Of a stretch of 64,000 nucleotides of DNA, positions 1 to 8,259 are shown in pieces; within the stretch, counting starts at the first letter, position 1; each line of letters begins with the position of its first letter. The notes below the pieces were generated by a model. It made no database searches and was not told the DNA's origin. It worked only from the letters and a program-made list of their open reading frames with translations. Made by a program: the position numbers and the translations under genes. Origin of the DNA: Deferribacterales bacterium Deferri_01 (lineage in GTDB: Bacteria > Chrysiogenota > Deferribacteres > Deferribacterales > Geovibrionaceae); assembly GCA_001603805.1 (NCBI GenBank), contig LUZY01000013.1:474723-538722 (forward strand). The letters run 5' to 3'.

Positions 1-245
1 ATTGACTTTTCAAGATAGTTTCCGCCTTCAAATTTTTTCAGGAGAGAATCATAAACCTCAAGACACTTTTCCTTATTTCCCATCTGGCAGTAGGCATCGC
101 CCATAAGGTTCATAGCCTCAAAGTTTTCAGGCTGCGTCATAAGAATTTCGCCGCAGGCTTTTACAGTCTGTTTATAGTTTTTTTTGGAGTATAAGGACAT
201 GGCGTCCTGAAAGGTTTTTTCTTTTCTCCCGAAAAAAAGCATCAT
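1..245 (-). CDS. TPR-repeat protein, N-terminal part, cut by window edge
   Basis: The reading frame begins with two adjacent ATG codons and its first ATG overlaps the queE stop codon as ATGA, so it is probably translationally coupled to queE. About 81 residues are visible. They read as helical pairs, for example KNYKQTVKACGEILMTQPEN followed by FEAMNLMGDAYCQMGNKEKC, which is the spacing and residue pattern of tetratricopeptide repeats. TPR proteins are protein-binding scaffolds; the partner cannot be told from this fragment. There is no signal peptide or membrane segment in the visible part. The rest lies outside the window to the left. It is the last visible gene of the scpA-scpB-rluB-queD-queE run. 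Confidence 0.75.
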   Translation of the reverse strand, partial: MMLFFGRKEKTFQDAMSLYSKKNYKQTVKACGEILMTQPENFEAMNLMGDAYCQMGNKEKCLEVYDSLLKKFEGGNYLEKS

Positions 246-958
246 CTTATCCCAAGAAACCTATGTATTTGAGGACGGTAGAACATTTCGACCCCTTCCT
301 TTGAGAATATCACCTGAACGGTATCTATTCTATTAAAATCCGCTTTATTATCCACTGATTGAGCAAAAACCTCAGTAACACCTGCTTTGTATAATACCGA
401 AGCGGCCTCTGCGAGTTCCTCTTCCATGTTAGTATCACCAAAAACAGCCTTGAGGTAATACTTATTCTTGCCGAGAAATTTCAATACAGGCAGCAGCTTG
501 GCAATATTTTCCCGCCAGTCTGCACGGCAGAGCTTGATATCCACGCTGAATATATCAAAAACAGTCTTAAGTTCCTTCAGTTCGGAGTGTCTGTAACCGG
601 AAGTCTCCAGAAAAAGCATGCAGCCTGCCTGTTTGAACAGAATAGCAGTTTCCTTAAGAAATTTAAGCTGCTCCGTAGGCTCTCCTCCGGTAAAAGAAAC
701 AGAGTGAAACAGGCTTAAGTCCGCTCCGGCGCATACTGAAACAAAGAACTCCTCCGGAGTGACGGGATTGCTTACTATTTTTCCATATACATCAAAACTT
801 TCCGGCGCACTAAATTCTGTGTCACAGTATTCGCACCCTACAGAGCAGCCGGCAAGGCGGACAAAAAGCTGGCGCGCACCGGCATAAAGCCCCTCACCCT
901 GAACAGAATGAAAGACCTCGTTTATTTGCCCCTTATTCCCAGTATTCCGCAGCGGCAT
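242..958 (-). CDS. queE: 7-carboxy-7-deazaguanine synthase QueE (radical SAM)
   Basis: QueE converts 6-carboxy-5,6,7,8-tetrahydropterin to 7-carboxy-7-deazaguanine in the queuosine (preQ0) pathway, using a [4Fe-4S] cluster and S-adenosylmethionine. The 238-residue protein has the family opening INEVFHSVQGEG and the radical-SAM cluster motif CSVGCEYC (Cys38, Cys42, Cys45), then SFTGGEPTEQ, the glycine-rich SAM-binding strand. A GGAGA ribosome-binding sequence precedes the ATG. It overlaps the end of queD by 26 bases, so the two consecutive steps of the pathway are encoded together; queC and queF are not in the window. Identification is firm from motif and context. Confidence 0.93.
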   Translation of the reverse strand: MPLRNTGNKGQINEVFHSVQGEGLYAGARQLFVRLAGCSVGCEYCDTEFSAPESFDVYGKIVSNPVTPEEFFVSVCAGADLSLFHSVSFTGGEPTEQLKFLKETAILFKQAGCMLFLETSGYRHSELKELKTVFDIFSVDIKLCRADWRENIAKLLPVLKFLGKNKYYLKAVFGDTNMEEELAEAASVLYKAGVTEVFAQSVDNKADFNRIDTVQVIFSKEGVEMFYRPQIHRFLGIR

Positions 959-1292
959 TGTCGCTCTCCCACACTACAACTCTTTCTACCATGGAGCCAA
1001 AATGCTCTTTAAGTTTATCGTAGATAAATTTGCTCATATTTTCGCTGGTAGGGTTCACTGTTTTAAAATATTCCAGCTCATTTATGTATTTGTGGTCAAG
1101 CCCGTCCAGAATTTCGTTAAGATGCTTCTTTAAAACTTTGAAATCCACAAGCATGCCTATTTTATCAAGCTTATCGGAAGTGAGATAAGCCTCTACCTTC
1201 CAGTTATGTCCGTGGAGGTTTTCGCAGTCTCCTTCGTATTCCCTTAAATTGTGGGCGGATGCGAAACTTTTTATAACTCTTACCCTATACAT
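933..1292 (-). CDS. queD: 6-carboxytetrahydropterin synthase QueD
   Basis: QueD makes 6-carboxy-5,6,7,8-tetrahydropterin from dihydroneopterin triphosphate, the step before QueE. The 119-residue protein has the small T-fold length typical of the PTPS/QueD family. Zinc ligands are visible as His14 in FASAHNL and His27/His29 in CENLHGHNW, with catalytic Cys23 in the CxxxHGH motif that marks QueD. The partner half of the active site, with DHKYINE and TSENMSKFIYDKL, follows. It overlaps both rluB upstream and queE downstream by a few bases, so it is within one transcription unit. Confidence 0.93.
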   Translation of the reverse strand: MYRVRVIKSFASAHNLREYEGDCENLHGHNWKVEAYLTSDKLDKIGMLVDFKVLKKHLNEILDGLDHKYINELEYFKTVNPTSENMSKFIYDKLKEHFGSMVERVVVWESDNAAAEYWE

Positions 1293-1981
1293 TTTCTTAG
1301 CTCCGTAATTTCTTTCGGCGAGAGACTCTTTATCTCTCCCGTTCTTAGTCCGTTTATGGTTATGTTTCCTATTCTCACTCTTAAAAGCCTTGATACACGC
1401 AGTCCGAAAAAGCGGAAAATCTCACGCACCTGACGTTTTTTACCTTCGGTGAGTATAAGGCGGAAATGCCCGGCTTTTATCCTTTCTGCACCGCATGGTA
1501 GGTAGTGCATTTCATCGGTTTTCAGACCGCTGCGTATTTCATCCAGTTCTCTTTCATCCAAATCACCGTTTACCCAGACAAGGTATTCCTTTTCAGCCTT
1601 AAATTCCGATTTCTGAAGCCTGAGTATCAGATCTCCGTCGTTGGTAAAAATAATAAGACCTTCGCTGTCATAGTCAAGTCTGCCGGAGTAAGCCAGTTTC
1701 TTTTCCCTCAAAAGAGGTATCTCTTCAAGGGTGTCCTTGCCTCTGCCGTCGCCGTAAGCGGTGAGCATCCCTCTGGGCTTGAAAAACCTGTAGTATTCGA
1801 GGGCAGTCTCCGTAACAGGTTTGCCGTCCAGCTCAACGGAATCGGTTTCTGCAACCTGAACGCCAAGCTCCGCAACACCTGCGCCGTTTATGCGCACACG
1901 CCCTTCTTCTATCAGCCTGTCCGCCTCACGGCGGGAGACACCGCAGTTAGCGGAAAGAAATTTATTAAGTCTTACTGTCAT
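1280..1981 (-). CDS. rluB: 16S/23S rRNA pseudouridine synthase, RsuA/RluB family
   Basis: A 233-residue pseudouridine synthase. Residues 3-45 form an S4 RNA-binding domain (RLNKFLSANCGVSRREAD). The catalytic domain follows with the family signature GRLDYDSEGLIIFTNDGD, where Asp103 is the expected catalytic aspartate, and the C-terminal GKKRQVREIFRFFG motif of the RsuA/RluB/RluE/RluF group. Family members modify one uridine in rRNA; RluB-type enzymes next to scpA and scpB usually modify 23S rRNA. Substrate choice between RluB and RsuA is inference from the neighbours. The start overlaps the scpB stop by four bases. Confidence 0.88.
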   Translation of the reverse strand: MTVRLNKFLSANCGVSRREADRLIEEGRVRINGAGVAELGVQVAETDSVELDGKPVTETALEYYRFFKPRGMLTAYGDGRGKDTLEEIPLLREKKLAYSGRLDYDSEGLIIFTNDGDLILRLQKSEFKAEKEYLVWVNGDLDERELDEIRSGLKTDEMHYLPCGAERIKAGHFRLILTEGKKRQVREIFRFFGLRVSRLLRVRIGNITINGLRTGEIKSLSPKEITELRKCIG

Positions 1982-2505
1982 CCGCCGCCCTGTTTAAGTT
2001 CCTGCCACTCACGGAAAGTAGGCATCTCGGAAAGGTCATTCATTCCGAAATATTCCAGAAAGTGCTTTGTAGTTACATAAAGCAGAGGCTTGCCCGGCAC
2101 ATCTTTCCTGCCTGCCACTTTAACGAGGTTGCGGTCAAGAAGGTATTTTACCGTACCGGAGGAGTTCACCCCTCTTATTTCATCTATTTCAAGCCTTGTC
2201 ACAGGCTGTTTGTATGCTATTATAGCCGCTGTCTCAAGGCTTGCCCTGCCCAGCGCATCGGACTTTTCGCCGAAATGAGGACGGAGTTCCTCCACAAGGG
2301 AGCTTTCCGTAACAAGCTGAAACCCGCCGGAAACCATGCGGATTCTAAGCCCTGTATCCAGCTTATTAAATTCTTCGGCATATTCCAGAAGCCGGTTTTC
2401 AAGATTTACCGGCTCAAAGAACGCACGGAAAAACTTCTTTTCCAGAGGAGTGCCGGAGAGAAAAAGAGAAGCATAAAAAATCTTTTTTTCCCGTGTTTTA
2501 TCCAT
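1978..2505 (-). CDS. scpB: Segregation and condensation protein B (ScpB)
   Basis: ScpB is the winged-helix partner of the SMC-ScpA condensin, which compacts and helps segregate the chromosome. The 175-residue protein shows the two-winged-helix pattern of the family, with the conserved ETAAIIAYKQPVTRLEIDEI segment and RGVNSSGTVKYLLDRNLV. It overlaps the end of scpA by eight bases and the start of rluB by four, the classic scpA-scpB-rluB arrangement. smc itself is not in the window. Confidence 0.93.
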   Translation of the reverse strand: MDKTREKKIFYASLFLSGTPLEKKFFRAFFEPVNLENRLLEYAEEFNKLDTGLRIRMVSGGFQLVTESSLVEELRPHFGEKSDALGRASLETAAIIAYKQPVTRLEIDEIRGVNSSGTVKYLLDRNLVKVAGRKDVPGKPLLYVTTKHFLEYFGMNDLSEMPTFREWQELKQGGG

Positions 2506-3217
2506 CCTTCTCCTCCGTTTTTTCTATAACAATCTCGCCAAAGTTTTCACTCTGGGACGCATCAGCAACTTTGTTTTTAAGAAGGTCAAGTACCGCAAGA
2601 AGCGACACAGCGACCTCTTTTCTGCTCCTGCATGATTTTACAATATCGCTCCAGAACATGCGGCATTTCCTTATGACCAGACTTTTCAGCCTCGCCACTA
2701 CTTCCTTGAAATCCACAATATTCTTCTCCACCACCATCTTGGTTTTTCGTTCCTTTGTGGTGAGGTCAAAGAAAGAGTCTGCAAGCAGAAACGGGTCTTC
2801 CGTATCTGCCTGTTCCTTGGCAATGAACACAGTGTCCGCACGCATGAGAAATTTGGAGGATTCCTCCTCCCTCTTTTTAAGAACAGCAGAAACATCCTTA
2901 TAAAAAGAGTATTCCACAAGCTTCTGTGTAAAAAGGTATTTTTCTTCTTCCGGGTCAAGTTCCTCTTCAAAGAAGGTATCTCTGGGAAGAAGCATTCTTG
3001 ACTTCAGGTAAACAAGGTATGACGCCATGTTTATGAAATCCGAAGCCACTTCTATGTCAAGCTGCTCCATCCTTTTTACAGCGGCGATGAAGCTTTCCGT
3101 AATGATCGCTATGGGAATGTCGTAAATATTCAGCTCATTCTTATATATGAGGTGGATCAGCAGATCCAGTGGACCCTCAAAGTTTTCCAGTGAAACATCA
3201 AGAAGTTCGCTGCTCAT
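2498..3217 (-). CDS. scpA: Segregation and condensation protein A (ScpA kleisin)
   Basis: ScpA is the kleisin subunit that bridges SMC heads in bacterial condensin. The N-terminus LENFEGPLDLLIHLIYKNEL is the strongly conserved kleisin opening and the middle segment DFINMASYLVYLKSRMLLP is equally typical. The 239-residue length matches the family. The start codon overlaps the trpS stop, so scpA is co-transcribed with trpS upstream and scpB downstream. Confidence 0.93.
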   Translation of the reverse strand: MSSELLDVSLENFEGPLDLLIHLIYKNELNIYDIPIAIITESFIAAVKRMEQLDIEVASDFINMASYLVYLKSRMLLPRDTFFEEELDPEEEKYLFTQKLVEYSFYKDVSAVLKKREEESSKFLMRADTVFIAKEQADTEDPFLLADSFFDLTTKERKTKMVVEKNIVDFKEVVARLKSLVIRKCRMFWSDIVKSCRSRKEVAVSLLAVLDLLKNKVADASQSENFGEIVIEKTEEKDG

Positions 3218-4194
3218 ATTTTTATGGCTTCACGCACCTTTTCCATAACTCTGCCCGCCTCATCGTTCGCTTTTTTCTGCGAAACTTCGAGGAACTCGTC
3301 CATATCCTTTATCTCGGAGTCAAACTTGCGCCTGCGCTCCTGAATCGGCTCAAGGAACTCTCTCATATGCTTAATAAGAATCATCTTGCAGTCCATACAT
3401 CCTATTCCCGCTCTTTTGCACTCTGTGGTGATGTATGCCCTCTCCTCGTCTGTTGAGAAAACCTTGTGGTAGTCAAACACGGGACAGACTTCAGGATCGC
3501 CCGGATCTGTCTTACGCTGGCGGCGGGTATCAGTCTTCATGCGTTTCAGCTTCATTTCAACTTCATCAAGGTCTTCGGAAAGCATAATAGCATTGCCGTA
3601 GCTTTTGCTCATTTTGCGCCCGTCAAGCCCCGGAAGCTTGGGAACTTCCGTCAGCAGACCTTCCGGCTCAACAAATACATCAGCATTATAAAGAAACTGG
3701 AAGCGGCGCACTATCTCACGGGCTATTTCAAGGTGAGGAAGCTGGTCTATACCAACAGGAACATAATTTGCGCCGTAGATTATTATGTCCGAACTCATAA
3801 GAACCGGATAACCGAGGAAGCCCAGGTTCGAAAGATCCTTATCGGTAATTTCCTGTTTGATCTCCTTATATGTCGGGCATCTTTCAAGCCAGCTCACGGG
3901 AGTTATCATTGAAAGCAGCAGAAAAAGCTCCGCATGGTATAAGTTTTTCGACTGAACAAACAGGGTCGCCTTTTCAGGGTCAATGCCGGATGCGAGCCAG
4001 TCAAGCACAAGCTCACGCCTCATCTCTATAATATTTTCGGGATTTTCATAATTGGTTGTAAGTGCGTGCCAGTCCGCCACGAAGTAAAAGCATTCGTGTT
4101 CGTTCTGGAGCTTCACCCAGTTTTTGAGCGCACCGAAGTAGTGTCCTATATGGAGTTTGCCCGTGGGGCGCATTCCGCTTAAAACTCTTTTCAT
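3214..4194 (-). CDS. trpS: Tryptophanyl-tRNA synthetase
   Basis: A class I aminoacyl-tRNA synthetase charging tRNA-Trp. The 326-residue protein is the usual length for a compact bacterial TrpRS. Both ATP-binding signatures are present: HIGH within GKLHIGHYFG near residue 15 and KMSKS at residues 194-198. Tryptophan-pocket segments such as SSDIIIYGANYVPVGIDQ lie between them. It is followed by scpA with a four-base overlap and preceded by an M50 protease gene about 20 bases away. No T-box or trp leader is visible in that short gap. Confidence 0.95.
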   Translation of the reverse strand: MKRVLSGMRPTGKLHIGHYFGALKNWVKLQNEHECFYFVADWHALTTNYENPENIIEMRRELVLDWLASGIDPEKATLFVQSKNLYHAELFLLLSMITPVSWLERCPTYKEIKQEITDKDLSNLGFLGYPVLMSSDIIIYGANYVPVGIDQLPHLEIAREIVRRFQFLYNADVFVEPEGLLTEVPKLPGLDGRKMSKSYGNAIMLSEDLDEVEMKLKRMKTDTRRQRKTDPGDPEVCPVFDYHKVFSTDEERAYITTECKRAGIGCMDCKMILIKHMREFLEPIQERRRKFDSEIKDMDEFLEVSQKKANDEAGRVMEKVREAIKI

Positions 4195-4217
4195 CTATTT
4201 TTACCTCTTATCAAATT

Positions 4218-4856
4218 CTAAAGAAGAAACGCTGTCAGGTAACGGATTACGGGAAGAACTGTTTTATCAAAAATACCCGTAAGAAACAGCAGGATAATGA
4301 TGATAAACCCGTAACGCTCTGTCTGCGAAAACTTGTACGCTTTTTCAAAAGGGAGAAAATTGGTGAGTATTCGCCCTCCGTCAAGGGGAAGGATCGGAGT
4401 AAGGTTGAATATGGCGAGGGCAACATTTATCTGCACAGAGAGTTTCAGCATTATCGCAATGGGCATAGCCACTCTGGCAAGCATTGTATCAGCATGGATA
4501 GGCACAACGAGTATTGCCTGTAAAAGCAGTGCGGATGCAAGGGCAACAACAATATTAGAAACAGGACCTGCGGCGGCAACAATAGCCATGCCGTATTTAT
4601 TGTTCCTTATGCGGGAGAAGTTTACGGGAACAGGCTTCGCCCAGCCGAAAAGCTGTGTGATAAGCAGGAAAAGAAGCCCTACAATGTCAATATGCGCAAA
4701 CGGATTAAGGGTAAGACGCCCAAGCCTTTTTGCCGTATCGTCACCAAGCATGTACGCAGCAACCCCGTGCGAAAGCTCATGCACGGTGATAGCGAAAAAG
4801 AAAGGCACAATCGCCAGAGACATAAATCTGATATATTCTGTAATATTAAAATCCAT
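4218..4856 (-). CDS. Site-2 protease family (M50) membrane metalloprotease
   Basis: A polytopic membrane protein of 212 residues in the M50 family. The zinc motif HELSHG is at residues 26-31 inside the first hydrophobic helix, and a second metal-site motif, NLTPILPLDGGRIL, lies near residues 150-163, as expected for NxxPxxxLDG. There is no PDZ domain, so it belongs to the short Rv/YwhC-like group rather than to RseP. Such proteins cleave substrates within the membrane, but the target here is unknown. In many genomes this gene lies just upstream of trpS and scpA, as here. Confidence 0.88.
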   Translation of the reverse strand: MDFNITEYIRFMSLAIVPFFFAITVHELSHGVAAYMLGDDTAKRLGRLTLNPFAHIDIVGLLFLLITQLFGWAKPVPVNFSRIRNNKYGMAIVAAAGPVSNIVVALASALLLQAILVVPIHADTMLARVAMPIAIMLKLSVQINVALAIFNLTPILPLDGGRILTNFLPFEKAYKFSQTERYGFIIIILLFLTGIFDKTVLPVIRYLTAFLL

Positions 4857-4907
4857 CAGAATTTAATACCAGATAAACGGGTTGCCGTCAATTTCTCATA
4901 CCGCACA

Positions 4908-6509
4908 TCACAGCAGCAGAACAAAGGACATAAACCAGTTAAGCTCCATCCTGTCCAGATCTCGCTGTCCGCAGGGAGCGGAGTAATATTTGAGTGATTT
5001 TCTGGTGAGGCAGGGGTAGCGGTATTCTTTGAGGATATGCTCATATTCCTTCATGGCCTCCCCTCTTCTGCCGGAAATATCCATAAGCATGGCACGCATC
5101 ATCATCACTGTGCCTTCTCTGTAATGATCGAGTCCGTGGGCGAGGGTTTCGTCAGCAAATTCCAGAGCTTTTGCGTATTCCCCCAGCTTGGCATACGAAA
5201 CAGAGAGAAACAGCGGGAAAGCGTACTCATCCTGTTTCATGTTTTTCAGCCCTGACATTATGCTCACAAGCTCTTCATAGTCATGCTTTTCTGAATGTTC
5301 GCAGCCGGAAAGGGTGTAGGTCTCCATAACTTCCGAATGCGGAACATCAGGCTTAATAACCCTTAAGGGCTCTGTTTTGCCTGCAAACAGGTCAGAGATG
5401 GAATAGTCGTATATATCACCCGCTGTTGACGGGGTTGTTCCGTCTGCAACGGCTATGCGGTCATCAGCAAAACTGAAGCTGGCGCTTGAGATTGTGTTGC
5501 TGTTGGCAACAGTACATCCGGCATAGAGATCTTTCTTCATGCCTATATCATAAAAATCGCCGAGTATTTTGAACATTTTTATATGGTCCACACCGAACCA
5601 CATTGAACTCAGCATATCATCCATTCTTTTTTTACGGTAAAAGTTGTTCTGAACCCAGATGTACGCCGGAACAAACTCATCCGCTTTCTTTGCGGGAGTA
5701 TGTGCCATGTTGGCGTAACTGAATTTGTTTTCAGTGACTTTAAATTCGCTCATTCCTTTGCTGTTCATTTCAAAAACGGAGCATTCGCCTGTTTTGCCGT
5801 CTGTGATGAGAATACCCCAGCCGCCTGCCGTTTTCTTCGTTTCAAGGAGAGAGCGGACATCCGCTAAGTTCCGGCATGTTCCCATAATATCTGAAACTAT
5901 GCCAAGCACAGGCTCACCGCTTAGTGACACTTCTCTGGTGAAAAGAACATGAAGCGAAATGGCGAGACCTTCCTCATTTATGCTGGTTAGACCGGGAAGA
6001 AGAAGACCATCCGCCGTGAGGGTGATAGAGCCGATTTTATCCTTTGGCTTGATAACGATCAGGGCGTGATCCCTTGTCCAGTATTTCCCGCCGTAAAAGT
6101 CCAGATTTCGCCCGTGGATTATTCCATTCCCTTTTTTGACGGCGAGGCTTGAGCATCCGAGAAAAATCTGCGGCATTCCACTTATGAAATAGCCGGATTT
6201 GCCAACCAGATACAGAAGCATGTCAGGGTATGACAGACTCTTTGACACCGTAGCATAGTCAAGCCCAAGCAACTCGGAATATGTTTTCCAGAAAAGCAGG
6301 TCGTTTTTGTTATATTTTGATGAAATAAGCCCCGTAAGCTTTTTCAGAGCAAAAAGCCCCATGTTGCCCAGAAGGTTATTTCCCATTATTCCGCCGAGAA
6401 CCATGCGGGGGAAGTCCATGAAGTAATCGAGGGTTTCCCTGTGCGCTATCTGCCCGTAAAGGGCGGTAGCTATCTCTTCCTGTGTGCCTTTAGCGTATAT
6501 AACTTTCAT
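4908..6509 (-). CDS. C45/acyl-transferase-like Ntn hydrolase with C-terminal helical repeats
   Basis: A 533-residue protein whose middle resembles the C45 (acyl-CoA:6-aminopenicillanic acid acyltransferase) group of Ntn hydrolases. The candidate nucleophile is Cys119 in FLGCSSLAVKKGNGIIHGRN, followed by the family NxD element HGRNLDF. Central segments GLTSINEEGLAISLH and ANSNTISSASFSF also fit that fold. C45 enzymes normally mature by self-cleavage before the cysteine, but the 118-residue leader here is long, and cleavage is an inference. The last roughly 120 residues are helical with TPR-like features (YAFPLFLSVSYAKLGEYAKA). The ATG overlaps ispD by four bases. Substrate unknown; an amidase or acyltransferase role is most likely. 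Confidence 0.7.
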   Translation of the reverse strand: MKVIYAKGTQEEIATALYGQIAHRETLDYFMDFPRMVLGGIMGNNLLGNMGLFALKKLTGLISSKYNKNDLLFWKTYSELLGLDYATVSKSLSYPDMLLYLVGKSGYFISGMPQIFLGCSSLAVKKGNGIIHGRNLDFYGGKYWTRDHALIVIKPKDKIGSITLTADGLLLPGLTSINEEGLAISLHVLFTREVSLSGEPVLGIVSDIMGTCRNLADVRSLLETKKTAGGWGILITDGKTGECSVFEMNSKGMSEFKVTENKFSYANMAHTPAKKADEFVPAYIWVQNNFYRKKRMDDMLSSMWFGVDHIKMFKILGDFYDIGMKKDLYAGCTVANSNTISSASFSFADDRIAVADGTTPSTAGDIYDYSISDLFAGKTEPLRVIKPDVPHSEVMETYTLSGCEHSEKHDYEELVSIMSGLKNMKQDEYAFPLFLSVSYAKLGEYAKALEFADETLAHGLDHYREGTVMMMRAMLMDISGRRGEAMKEYEHILKEYRYPCLTRKSLKYYSAPCGQRDLDRMELNWFMSFVLLL

Positions 6510-7186
6510 ATATTACCGTAATATTTGTCCATCAGACTTTTCACCAGTTCAATATCGGATGAATAGGTGATTTTTATATTTTCCGGAGTGGATTCCACAT
6601 ATTTTACAATGTGACCTGCCATCTCCATAGCCATTGACTCATCTGTCGGGTTTGTTTTCATTCTCGCTGCATCCATTACGGCGGCAAGGAGCTTTCTAAG
6701 CTCAAAAACCTGGGGTGTGTGGCTCAGAACATATCTGTTTCTGTCCACAGTGCCCTCTATTCCGTTTTGCGATATTTTTTTGAGGGTCTCCCTCACAGGA
6801 ACACAGCATATGCAGGCGCCATGCTCCTCTGCTGTTTTGATGGTTTCTCTTGTCACTTCTGCCGGAACAAACGGACGCACGGCATCGTGTATAAGCACAT
6901 GGGTGCTTTTCACCTCAAGCAGGCAGTTAAGCACCGTCTGCCAGCGTTCTGAACCGCCTTTAACAATAGAGTATTTTATACCCAGAGAATCTGAAACATC
7001 CCTGATCACAGGGAAGTCGTCCTCCCCTGCTCCGATTATAAATTCGTCAAACTCATAAGCATCGCACAGACATTTCAGAGCATAATATAAAACAGGACGT
7101 CCGCCGAATTCGGCAAACTGCTTTTTAACATCACCGCCAAAGCGCTTCCCCACTCCGGCAGCAGGAATAACGGCAGTTACGCTCAA
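6506..7186 (-). CDS. ispD: 2-C-methyl-D-erythritol 4-phosphate cytidylyltransferase
   Basis: IspD joins CTP and 2-C-methyl-D-erythritol 4-phosphate in the non-mevalonate isoprenoid pathway. The 226-residue protein has the nucleotidyltransferase loop VIPAAGVGKRFG at the N-terminus, and the conserved HDAVRPFV and TDESMAME segments that bind substrate and metal. Length is standard. It overlaps the PIN-TRAM gene upstream and the C45 gene downstream by four bases each, so all three form one operon. ispF, often fused or adjacent, is absent here. Confidence 0.94.
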   Translation of the reverse strand: MSVTAVIPAAGVGKRFGGDVKKQFAEFGGRPVLYYALKCLCDAYEFDEFIIGAGEDDFPVIRDVSDSLGIKYSIVKGGSERWQTVLNCLLEVKSTHVLIHDAVRPFVPAEVTRETIKTAEEHGACICCVPVRETLKKISQNGIEGTVDRNRYVLSHTPQVFELRKLLAAVMDAARMKTNPTDESMAMEMAGHIVKYVESTPENIKITYSSDIELVKSLMDKYYGNI

Positions 7187-8157
7187 GAACGCACCTTAGT
7201 AAAAATTATACGCCCGGATTCTGTCTGGAGGAGACTTGTAACGTTCACCTTAACATTTTCCCCCATCATTTTACGCCCGTTTTCCAGAACAACCATTGTG
7301 CCGTCATCCAGATAGCCCACGCCCTGTCCGTGTTCCTTGCCTTCTTTCACAATAGTGATGGTAAGGTCTTCACCGGGCAAGATATTCTGGCGCATAGCCA
7401 TGGCAAGGTTATTAAGGTTTATCGCCCTTATATTCTGGATTTCCGCCACTTTCAGCAGGTTAAAATCTGTGGTGATTATATAAGCTTTAAGTTTTTTTGC
7501 CAGAGCCACAAGTTTTTCATCCACAGTGCCTATATCGGTGAAATCTGTCTGGTTTATCTCAACGGGGATTTTGGTCTGTTCCTGTAATTTCTTCAATACA
7601 TTCAAGCCCCTGCGCCCCTTCTGCCTGCGAAGATGATCGTGTGAATCGGCAATGTTCTGAAGTTCCTTCAAAACAAAAGTGGGAATAACCAAAGCGCCTT
7701 CCATCAAACCAGTGTCAACAATATCCGCTATGCGTCCGTCAATAAGGGTTGAGGTGTCCAGAACCTTCTGCTGGGCAACATATTTTACTGTTTTCTGCTT
7801 CGAGCTTAATATCTTGGAAAACAGAAGCTCAAAGACCCAATGCACCTTCATCCCGAGGATGATACCAAGATAAAGCATAAAGAAATACAGACCGAGTTTA
7901 ACTGCCTCGTTTGATACCAGCGAGTCAAAAATCGTCGCAAGAAGATAGGCAATAAGCGAAAAAACAACTCCACCCACAGCTCCGGCTAAGAACTTGTAAC
8001 TTTTAAAATCTGAAAAAAGACTCTCTATGAAGTAAATAGAGAAAATAATGACCACTGAATAGGTCACTGCGTAATAGATGTCGATGCCGAGAGATTCGTG
8101 CATCAGCACAAAAACGGAAAAAATCATTAAAGAATACAAAAACCTGAAAAGCCACAT
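7183..8157 (-). CDS. PIN and TRAM domain membrane protein (YacL-like)
   Basis: A 324-residue protein with four N-terminal hydrophobic segments (about residues 5-115), then a cytoplasmic PIN nuclease-like domain beginning at VLDTSTLIDGRIADI with acidic residues of the metal site (also TTDFNLLKVAEI), and a C-terminal TRAM domain (EGKEHGQGVGYLDDGTMVV). This is the PRC-barrel-free YacL family found next to ispD in many bacteria. The PIN domain suggests RNA cleavage at the membrane and the TRAM domain RNA binding, but no substrate is established for this family as far as I know. It begins the unit PIN-TRAM, ispD, C45, downstream of a terminator. Confidence 0.88.
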   Translation of the reverse strand: MWLFRFLYSLMIFSVFVLMHESLGIDIYYAVTYSVVIIFSIYFIESLFSDFKSYKFLAGAVGGVVFSLIAYLLATIFDSLVSNEAVKLGLYFFMLYLGIILGMKVHWVFELLFSKILSSKQKTVKYVAQQKVLDTSTLIDGRIADIVDTGLMEGALVIPTFVLKELQNIADSHDHLRRQKGRRGLNVLKKLQEQTKIPVEINQTDFTDIGTVDEKLVALAKKLKAYIITTDFNLLKVAEIQNIRAINLNNLAMAMRQNILPGEDLTITIVKEGKEHGQGVGYLDDGTMVVLENGRKMMGENVKVNVTSLLQTESGRIIFTKVRS

Positions 8158-8174
8158 AAGCTTCCCCCTAGAAT

Positions 8175-8212
8175 AGAAAAAACAGCCCCGCCGGTATTAA
8201 AAGAAGGCGGGG
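8175..8212 (-). terminator. Rho-independent terminator after the YggT gene
   Basis: On the minus strand a 7-bp GC stem (ccccgcc paired with ggcgggg) closes a 13-base loop and is followed shortly by a run of six T residues. It lies between the YggT gene and the PIN-TRAM gene, and separates the yggS/pgeF side from the ispD unit. Confidence 0.75.
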
Positions 8213-8259
8213 AAAAAGACTATAATTCCAAATATGGTCGGATATACAAAAAAAACAAG

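Noticed and set aside
1505-2080. 191-codon plus-strand open frame
   Set aside because: Antisense to rluB and scpB, whose motifs are clear.
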